DNA of 5,073 nucleotides from Desulfobulbaceae bacterium (GTDB lineage: Bacteria; Desulfobacterota; Desulfobulbia; Desulfobulbales; Desulfobulbaceae). The stretch is taken from assembly GCA_026990725.1 (NCBI GenBank), contig JALXCX010000302.1, positions 1 through 5,073 on the forward strand. The letters are read 5' to 3'. Positions 1 to 5,073 of the stretch are shown one piece after another; the first letter of the stretch is position 1, and each line of letters starts with the position of its first letter. The notes beneath the pieces were generated by a model. It saw only the letters and a program-made list of their open reading frames with translations, made no database searches and had not been told where the DNA came from. The position numbers and the translations under genes were made by a program.

Positions 1-3000
1 GGTTACAATCCTCGCCTGCTCGATCAACCCGCGAACCAATCCGAATTCTGTTGTTTCCTGGGCAATGACATCATAATCATTGACGGTTAGCTGCTGATGA
101 CCGAGCAGTGTTGGTTGCCGTTCATTCGGATTATCCGTTGAACGTAGTAATTGGCTGGATGTGATCAGCATTTCGTAGCGGTTACACCACTCCAGGATAA
201 GGGGAGAGAGTTTTTCGTTATATTCGTTGATTCTCTCAGAGAGAACACTCCTCTCAAGCTCCAATGCCTGTTTTTTTGCAATATCCTTGGGGGAAAGATT
301 ATGGATCTTCCATCTGATCTCGTCTGCCTGTGTATACAGTCTCTTTTGCTCTTTTCCCAATGATCGCATTATGACCATAAGGATGTTACTGGTCCGCAAT
401 TGCTCAAAAAGAAAATCAGGCCCGGTTAAGAAAAACCGACAATTTCCGCAACCACCCAGCACCGGACCGGGTTTCCGTCCGTCAGCCTTTTCCGTGCTGC
501 TTAATATGGCTCCATCACTGCACCTGCTTCCTCTTCCGCCCATGGGACAGATTCCACCATCGACAGGAGCTATAGCAACAAAATCTTTGGGTAAATATTC
601 AAAGAGATTATCAGATCCATCTGCTCCGACCAGGTAATCCTGACAATTTTCTTTGTGTTTTTCTCGTTTAAGCAGTGCTTCAAGGCCGGATTTGGTATCG
701 CCCTTTACTGCAGCCTGAATAAGGGATTCTCTTGCATAGGCAGATCGTATTTTTAAATACATTATAGTCATCAGCTTGGTTGCGTGACCAACGAATTCTG
801 AAATTATAGGTATAGGGATTCCCATCTCGAAAAGACGAGACACCCAGGTTACCCGGAGTGAATGAAGATCGAATTTGCAGCGGGGTGTTCCATTTTTTTT
901 GTCTGGGACAGTCAGGTAGATTTTTCTGCCATACTTTTTTTCAAACTGTTTTTCCGTCTCAACGGCCAGCAAATTATACAGGTGGTTGAGTTTTGCTCTA
1001 CTAACCGGACAATATGCCCCTAAGGTCTTGTTACCCACGGAGTAAGAAACAAATTTCGACAGATCGCGAAAAAGGGGGACAAACCAAGGCAGGCTTTCCT
1101 TAATTTCGACAAGATCAGAGGTGCGTAATTTATCTAATCTGCAGTGTAGAAATCCCACAGGCTGGGGAAAAGGGTCATATCTGCCCATCCATTTCATCTG
1201 ATATTCAATGACGCGGTATACCCTTGCCAGCCATTTTCCCTTTGCCCTCTGTTCCGGTTCATCTGAAAGCAGAAGGTCAGCGCCGTCCGGCCATGGAATT
1301 TCGTGACCGGATATTCGGGTTGGATCCCACAGCTGGGTTTTATTGGTGTTGACGAATATGGAAAGCGCCTGCATTTTGGTAAGCAGGTCTGATGAAAACT
1401 GTAATATGCCGGATGGACGGCCATACTGCTGGAGATGGTTTTTTCCATTGGGATATTTGAAGTTGCGCAGGGGATGCTGGTTGGGAACCATTTCCTTGGC
1501 CTCAAAATCATAGCATTCCTCATCCATCAATCCCTGATCAAGCCACCTGGCTTGAACGCTGCGCATAGGGGTAAGTAGCAGGATGGCAAGGCAGGCCGCC
1601 CGTGAGGGGCACCAGGTTTCAACTATTTTTTTGGGGTTATCCGGGTCAGGCACCCTGACAATATCCCTGCTCGATCCGGTTATGGCCTGTTGCGCCCAGG
1701 AGAAAGTGGGGTATCCGTCGGAATCCGGGCTGAGCAAAATGTCGATCATCATTTCATGGATCGTCGCCGGAATACTTGAACGGTGGGTCTTTTGGGACTT
1801 TCTGCGCTTGTTGCGAAAAGGATTGGAAAGAGATTTGAAGGGATTGATTATTCTCCCATGCACAAGGACTGGTGAGTCTGGTAGTTTGGCATATTGGACA
1901 ACAACTCTGAACAAAGTGGCGCTATTTGACCAGCAAGAAGATTTGTCCTGAATATCTTTTTCTTTCAGATAATTAAAATAGGTGCCCTTATAGGCGGGAC
2001 GGTGGGGATTGCGCAAGTCTGAAGGTGTTATTTTCCAAGGAGATTCAAAGCCCCGTTCGTGCCAAGCCCACTCAAGGAAATTACGGAGAGCATTGCGCTT
2101 ATGGCTGTCCGAGGCTTTGTGTAGCCACCAGAGATTTGCAAAATCATACCACTCATCATTGCAGTTCTGCTTGACCCAGGCCGGTGTCCACATCCCGGTA
2201 TGGCTGTTTTTATCCAGATAGGATGCTTGGAGATGATCAACAGGGAATACCGGACGTTTTTTTCGGATGGCTGGATGCTGAAGCCAGTCACTCAAATTTT
2301 TATAAAATGCTGGGCTGAAAAGATCAGCACTGTAAATACTGCGTAGTTCGGCCGGGATATCATCAATGTGGGTAGTGGTTGTTGAAGCAATCAGTGTGGG
2401 CAGGCCGGCCTTGATGGTAGATGCGGCTTCTGTACTGTTAAGTAACCGTTTCGGCCAGGCTTCAAATTCGGGCAGCCAGGAATACACATTCTCCATCTCA
2501 ATGGGTAAAACGAGCAGCTCTCTTGCCCGCAGCCAGGCAAGGAGAGCCGAGCAGGCCTGTACAGCCAGGCTGATACCGTAAAAATATTGTTTTTCATTTG
2601 AGGTTACAGTAAGGAAAGGCAGCATCCATTCTATAAGAGAACGTTCTTCCATGCTCAGACGGGCAAGGGCCGCTCGATTTTTTTCTGCAAGAGATAATTT
2701 GGAATACCCCGGAAAAACTTTTGGATCCGGTCGGGTTTTGATTTGAGAAATTGTACAGATTTTCAGCAAAAGATCATCTGTGTTATCTATGTGACCGGGA
2801 ACAAGAGATGGCCAGTCAACAATCAGGGGCGCGAGAGGGGATGGGATGCGATCCAGTTTGGTTGTGTCAATCCTTTCGGCAGGGCCTTCTTTGTGCTGTT
2901 GCCACCACAGTTCGGCCACATACCGACTTATCCGAAGTTTGTTATATCTTTTTGCCCGGAGTTGTTTCTGTATTTCCTGCCAGGAAATGGGGCCAAGTAT

Positions 3001-3246
3001 GCGATCCAGCCTGAACGCACCCAGATAATTTTTGCCGATCCACTTGGTAAAATAGGTTTTGAGATGTATTTTCGCGCAATGGTTCTGGAGGCGGATTACC
3101 TGGTCAAGGATTGCATCCGGTGGCAATGGAGCGGGGAGGAAAAGCAAATTTTGGTTCAGATTGCAGAGTATTCTTTTGCCGGACCAGTAACCTGTGGCCG
3201 AGATGAGCTTTCCTGTGTTGTTCGTCAGGGAGAATTTATTCATCAT
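1..3246 (-). CDS. gmtZ: Very large tyrosine recombinase, GmtZ-like (Gamma-Mobile-Trio integrase), C-terminus cut by window edge
   Basis: This minus-strand frame has no stop for 1082 codons, from the tandem ATGATG at 3246-3241 to the window edge, so the C-terminus is missing. Residue numbers count from 3246; the second ATG is equally possible. Residues about 1-360 match no domain I recognise and are rich in aromatic and basic positions. Residues about 363-454 look like an alpha-helical core-binding domain. The catalytic domain spans about 540-840: Arg562 (in TPMR), a candidate beta-hairpin Lys636 (NTNKT), His795 and Arg798 (HSLR), His821 (VGHA) and nucleophile Tyr830 (TIMY). His-to-Tyr spacing is 9, as in lambda Int. 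The Arg562-His795 gap is 233 residues against about 96 in lambda Int and XerD, so the domain carries a large insertion. Four cysteines follow (900, 909, 933, 936), a likely zinc site, then a charged, probably helical stretch at about 963-1023. It overlaps gmtY and has no clear ribosome-binding site, which suggests translational coupling. That this is a tyrosine recombinase is seen directly; the GmtZ name comes from size, order and partner gene. Confidence 0.85.
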   Translation of the reverse strand, partial: MMNKFSLTNNTGKLISATGYWSGKRILCNLNQNLLFLPAPLPPDAILDQVIRLQNHCAKIHLKTYFTKWIGKNYLGAFRLDRILGPISWQEIQKQLRAKRYNKLRISRYVAELWWQQHKEGPAERIDTTKLDRIPSPLAPLIVDWPSLVPGHIDNTDDLLLKICTISQIKTRPDPKVFPGYSKLSLAEKNRAALARLSMEERSLIEWMLPFLTVTSNEKQYFYGISLAVQACSALLAWLRARELLVLPIEMENVYSWLPEFEAWPKRLLNSTEAASTIKAGLPTLIASTTTTHIDDIPAELRSIYSADLFSPAFYKNLSDWLQHPAIRKKRPVFPVDHLQASYLDKNSHTGMWTPAWVKQNCNDEWYDFANLWWLHKASDSHKRNALRNFLEWAWHERGFESPWKITPSDLRNPHRPAYKGTYFNYLKEKDIQDKSSCWSNSATLFRVVVQYAKLPDSPVLVHGRIINPFKSLSNPFRNKRRKSQKTHRSSIPATIHEMMIDILLSPDSDGYPTFSWAQQAITGSSRDIVRVPDPDNPKKIVETWCPSRAACLAILLLTPMRSVQARWLDQGLMDEECYDFEAKEMVPNQHPLRNFKYPNGKNHLQQYGRPSGILQFSSDLLTKMQALSIFVNTNKTQLWDPTRISGHEIPWPDGADLLLSDEPEQRAKGKWLARVYRVIEYQMKWMGRYDPFPQPVGFLHCRLDKLRTSDLVEIKESLPWFVPLFRDLSKFVSYSVGNKTLGAYCPVSRAKLNHLYNLLAVETEKQFEKKYGRKIYLTVPDKKNGTPRCKFDLHSLRVTWVSRLFEMGIPIPIISEFVGHATKLMTIMYLKIRSAYARESLIQAAVKGDTKSGLEALLKREKHKENCQDYLVGADGSDNLFEYLPKDFVAIAPVDGGICPMGGRGSRCSDGAILSSTEKADGRKPGPVLGGCGNCRFFLTGPDFLFEQLRTSNILMVIMRSLGKEQKRLYTQADEIRWKIHNLSPKDIAKKQALELERSVLSERINEYNEKLSPLILEWCNRYEMLITSSQLLRSTDNPNERQPTLLGHQQLTVNDYDVIAQETTEFGLVRGLIEQARIVT

Positions 3247-4792
3247 TATATTTGGAGATGAATTCCGTCCATTGGCTCCCTATTCTTTTTTCCCGGATTG
3301 CTGCTTTGTTTACTACATTGCGGACCGTGGAACCTTCCAGTCTAAAATATGTCTGTGTGGAGTTGATATTTGCGTGGTGCATGCGCAATTGGGTCATTTC
3401 CAGTGACCCGGGCCAAACATTGGCGCAATAATAACCATACATATGACGTAACGAGTGCATACCAAGACCGGATTTTTCCAGGCCGATTCTTCGAACTGCC
3501 CGTTTCCAGGCCTGTTTGAGGGCAGCCATAGTCAGAGGCATGCCGTATTGGGCCTTGCTTGTACTAATAAAAAGCCATGGATGCCAGGGCCAGCCCTTGG
3601 GGTTTAGCTTTCCAGTATAAGGGTTTCGCCAGAGAAAATTTTGTTGATATTCTTCAAATACTTGCCAGAAATATTGTCCAATTTTGTTGTCGAGCCACCA
3701 GATATAATGTTCGTCCAGGTTACGGTTGAGTCCTGGTTTGGTGAATAACTCTTCTTTGTTCTCGTTTTCTGCGAATGTCATCCCCTTGAAGCCGGAATAA
3801 AAGCCGGAATGGCGTTTTCCATACTTTGTTCGTGGTTGAAGATCTCGTAACGGATGACCAACAGAAAATTGCTCGTTTGTATACTGTTGCCTGAAATACT
3901 CCTCACGGGTTGTGCAGTGCTCTTGGCCGAGTTTGTCAGTCCAGCAGATATAACTGGTCTCGGGATCACCCAAGGTAATTCTGGTCCCACCTTTTTCCAG
4001 GTCAACCAATTGTACATCAGCCTGAAACAGATGCAGGGTTTCACTTGCCCGTAGAGAACCTGCCCCCATCAGCAACCAGAGTAGTTTGTCACGAGGATTT
4101 TTTGTGTTTTCGATTAGGTCCGGAAAAAGATCAAGGGGAAAGGCTTTGGCTTTTTTTCTTCTCTTGGATGAATATTGATGACGCCCATGAAGATATTTTC
4201 CGTATGCTGAAATATCGTAATCCCGCTGGTTATGATTTTTAGCCGGATGCAGATGGAGAAAAGGGTCCCAATCAGATCTCTGCTTAAAATCACGATAAAC
4301 CTCCCAGGAAGTCATAAAACGTTCCTCGTAAGGATTGAGCGGAACACTCCCGTGGAAAGTGACCTGCCACTCGTCAAACTCTTCAATGGCCTTGAGGTAA
4401 AGATCGATAGTATTGGTTCGATTCAAGAGGGGTCGCCAGTACAGGCCCAAAGCCTTAAGCCAAGCAGAACGCTCGTCTTTTTTTAAACAAAACCAGTCGG
4501 TGCCAAATTGTTTTGCTTCAATGAAATCTTTAAGTAGTACTCTATTCTCAGGGTCAAACTGCATATAAGTAGAAACAGCAGCCTGAGCCATGGCAAAATC
4601 ATACAGGTGGCACAGAGACCTGACATATAACTCTAATCTTGACGGTGTGATTTCTTCGTCTAAAAGATAAACGATCCACTGGTTGATTACATACCCAGGC
4701 TTCCCATTTTTTAAACGGACCACGGGAACTTCCCGGCCCGGAAACTCTTTGCAATACATCCAGGATATCTGATAATGCCTTGATTTATTCAT
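3236..4792 (-). CDS. gmtY: Tyrosine recombinase, GmtY-like (Gamma-Mobile-Trio recombinase)
   Basis: A complete 518-residue protein. The start at 4792 is the furthest upstream possible, because an in-frame TAA lies immediately before it. No convincing Shine-Dalgarno sequence precedes it. Residues about 30-210 probably form the helical core-binding region. The catalytic domain runs from about 220 to 490: Arg248 (GSLRAS), His446 and Arg449 (HSLRH), His473 (MHHAN) and nucleophile Tyr482 (QTYF). The His473-Tyr482 spacing of 9 is canonical. The Arg248-His446 gap of 198 residues is about twice that of lambda Int or XerD, so roughly 100 residues are inserted. This insert contains HPLRDL at 313-318 and a basic stretch (R321 to K326). 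The usual beta-hairpin lysine is not obvious after Arg248; Lys323, Lys326 and Lys336 are candidates. The usual glycine before the second catalytic histidine is replaced by His472. It is the first gene of the operon and overlaps gmtZ. Its expected role is DNA strand exchange at element ends. The recombinase call is firm; the GmtY name is inferred from length and the following GmtZ-like gene. Confidence 0.92.
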   Translation of the reverse strand: MNKSRHYQISWMYCKEFPGREVPVVRLKNGKPGYVINQWIVYLLDEEITPSRLELYVRSLCHLYDFAMAQAAVSTYMQFDPENRVLLKDFIEAKQFGTDWFCLKKDERSAWLKALGLYWRPLLNRTNTIDLYLKAIEEFDEWQVTFHGSVPLNPYEERFMTSWEVYRDFKQRSDWDPFLHLHPAKNHNQRDYDISAYGKYLHGRHQYSSKRRKKAKAFPLDLFPDLIENTKNPRDKLLWLLMGAGSLRASETLHLFQADVQLVDLEKGGTRITLGDPETSYICWTDKLGQEHCTTREEYFRQQYTNEQFSVGHPLRDLQPRTKYGKRHSGFYSGFKGMTFAENENKEELFTKPGLNRNLDEHYIWWLDNKIGQYFWQVFEEYQQNFLWRNPYTGKLNPKGWPWHPWLFISTSKAQYGMPLTMAALKQAWKRAVRRIGLEKSGLGMHSLRHMYGYYCANVWPGSLEMTQLRMHHANINSTQTYFRLEGSTVRNVVNKAAIREKRIGSQWTEFISKYNDE

Positions 4793-4819
4793 TTATAAAA
4801 GGTAATAAGTAACAGTATC

Positions 4820-4831
4820 TTTCCGAAGAAA
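4820..4831 (-). other. Small cUUCGg tetraloop hairpin in the gmtY leader
   Basis: In the leftward transcript UUUC (4831-4828) and GAAA (4823-4820) pair around a UUCG loop closed by C-G, a tetraloop known to be unusually stable. The stem is only 4 bp. It follows the terminator-like hairpin by about eight bases and precedes the gmtY start by 27. It could be a chance match, or part of a leader structure that controls translation of gmtY. Confidence 0.25.
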
Positions 4832-4839
4832 TTTACTCC

Positions 4840-4868
4840 AAAAAAAACATCCACACAAGGAGGATGTT
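4840..4868 (-). terminator. Terminator-like hairpin in the gmtY leader (possible attenuator)
   Basis: On the minus strand AACATCC (4868-4862) and GGATGTT (4852-4846) form a perfect 7-bp stem with a 9-base loop. The last two T of the stem run into six more, giving eight T in a row (4847-4840). This is the form of an intrinsic terminator for leftward transcription. The stem has only three G-C pairs, so termination would be partial. It lies between the candidate promoter and gmtY, so it would act on the recombinase operon itself, or shield it from transcription arriving from outside. It has no T-tract in the plus direction. Confidence 0.5.
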
Positions 4869-4903
4869 ATAAAAACCTAATAAAAAGGAATGAATTAGTA
4901 ACT

Positions 4904-4933
4904 ATAGTATGATAGCTCTAAAAGAACTGACAA
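4904..4933 (-). promoter_or_regulatory. Candidate sigma-70 promoter for gmtY-gmtZ
   Basis: Read on the minus strand, TTGTCA (4933-4928) is followed 18 bases later by TACTAT (4909-4904). These match TTGACA in 5 of 6 positions and TATAAT in 4 of 6. Transcription would start near 4897 and give a leader of about 105 bases before the gmtY start. No better promoter lies closer to gmtY. The -10 element sits on the 8-base palindrome ACTATAGT (4901-4908). The call is a motif reading only. Confidence 0.45.
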
Positions 4934-4952
4934 GGCGGGTAATTTTTCGACA

Positions 4953-5073
4953 ATGGCGCTTATCAATATCCAATCCGCCATAAAGCGGGTCCGGCAGATT
5001 GTTCGCGGGCTGGAACCGACTCAGGGTGTAGAGATACTGACCTATAAACGTAATCGCGGTATTACTGTTATCA
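4953..5073 (+). CDS. N-terminal start of an unidentified protein, cut by the window edge
   Basis: A rightward frame opens with ATG at 4953 and stays open for 40 codons to the end of the window. It begins MALINIQSAIKRV and continues through GLEPTQGVEILTYKRNRG. The sequence is basic, has no signal peptide or membrane segment, and reads like a folded cytoplasmic protein with an amphipathic first helix. I do not recognise the family. No Shine-Dalgarno sequence precedes the ATG. The same frame is open upstream to a TAG at 4905-4907 but offers no other ATG, GTG or TTG start. The gene is divergent from gmtY and about 160 bases away. It may be a host gene flanking the element, or the 3' remainder of a gene interrupted by insertion that happens to retain an internal methionine. 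The frame is short, so the call is moderate. Confidence 0.55.
   Translation, partial: MALINIQSAIKRVRQIVRGLEPTQGVEILTYKRNRGITVI

Larger units (their letters stand above)
4808..4910. repeat. Spaced direct repeat AGTAAC...AGTAT on both sides of the leader hairpins
   Basis: AGTAACAGTAT occurs at 4808-4818. AGTAACTATAGTAT, the same two half-motifs separated by TAT, occurs at 4897-4910, in the same orientation with starts 89 bases apart. The second copy overlaps the candidate -10 element of gmtY and contains the palindrome ACTATAGT. Such repeats beside a recombinase gene could be arm-type binding sites or an operator for autorepression. The region is AT-rich, so chance similarity is a real alternative. 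Confidence 0.3.
4793..4952. other. AT-rich divergent intergenic region, probable location of an element end
   Basis: This 160-base gap separates the leftward recombinase operon from the rightward frame at 4953. It is visibly richer in A and T than either flank and holds the candidate promoter, the leader hairpins and the repeats described separately. No tRNA, tRNA fragment or insertion-sequence terminus is recognisable in it. In integrative elements the attachment site often lies just outside the first recombinase gene, so the junction with host DNA is plausibly here. The core site cannot be placed without the other end of the element or an empty site. Confidence 0.35.

Noticed and set aside
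227..637. A 136-codon plus-strand reading frame
   Set aside because: It lies opposite the cysteine cluster and helical region of the GmtZ-like protein, has no recognisable domain and no ribosome-binding site.
1194..1523. A 109-codon minus-strand reading frame
   Set aside because: It lies in another frame inside the GmtZ-like catalytic domain, whose own frame is continuous here, so no frameshift is needed.
1583..1951. A 122-codon plus-strand reading frame
   Set aside because: It is antisense to the region leading into the GmtZ-like catalytic domain; it is best explained as a shadow.
2743..3261. A 172-codon plus-strand reading frame
   Set aside because: It is antisense to the N-terminal part of the GmtZ-like gene and reads as low-quality protein. 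The minus-strand frame is far longer and carries recombinase motifs.
3854..4486. Plus-strand frames of 65-84 codons opposite gmtY
   Set aside because: They are short, overlap one another, and lie fully antisense to a gene with a complete catalytic motif set.
4793..4952. A tRNA or tRNA 3' end as integration site
   Set aside because: No cloverleaf or TpsiC-like arm could be found on either strand in the intergenic region.
4909..4983. A 24-codon plus-strand ORF beginning MIALKEL upstream of the edge gene
   Set aside because: It has no ribosome-binding site, overlaps the start of the frame at 4953 and has no similarity I recognise. A leader peptide is possible but not supported.

Overview
The window is one end of a probable mobile genetic element. 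Almost all of it (positions 1-4792) is filled by two very large, overlapping genes read leftward on the minus strand. Both encode tyrosine recombinases. The upstream gene (3236-4792, 518 residues) has a complete Arg...His-x-x-Arg...His...Tyr active-site set. The downstream gene starts inside the end of the first (start at 3246 or 3243) and stays open to the left edge of the window, giving at least 1082 residues without a stop. It has a second, independent tyrosine-recombinase active site, followed by a four-cysteine cluster. The gene pair, the sizes and the order match the recombinase genes gmtY and gmtZ of Gamma-Mobile-Trio (GMT) elements. These are genomic islands known for carrying anti-phage defence genes and toxins. 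The third trio gene, gmtX, would be expected just beyond position 1. The identification rests on recalled family architecture and on motifs read by eye, not on a search.

Layout from right to left. Positions 4953-5073 hold the start of a rightward reading frame that I cannot identify; it is cut by the window edge. Positions 4793-4952 are an AT-rich divergent intergenic region. It contains a plausible leftward promoter (TTGTCA and TACTAT, 18 bases apart), a repeated AGTAAC/AGTAT motif, and two small hairpins in the predicted leader of gmtY. One of these hairpins is followed by a run of eight T and looks like an intrinsic terminator or attenuator. The gmtY-gmtZ block follows, overlapping by 8 or 11 bases. 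No cargo gene, tRNA, rRNA, insertion sequence or CRISPR array is visible.

How the parts may work together: GmtY and GmtZ would be co-transcribed from one promoter and translationally coupled, since neither has a clear Shine-Dalgarno sequence. They would act together on the element ends, one of which is probably in or near 4793-4952. The terminator-like hairpin between promoter and gmtY suggests that recombinase expression is kept low by attenuation.

Host: a Gram-negative bacterium is likely because the GMT family is described mainly from Gammaproteobacteria. The coding sequence is of moderate GC content and the intergenic region is clearly AT-rich. Nothing in the window fixes the genus, and a proteobacterium outside the gamma class is equally compatible.
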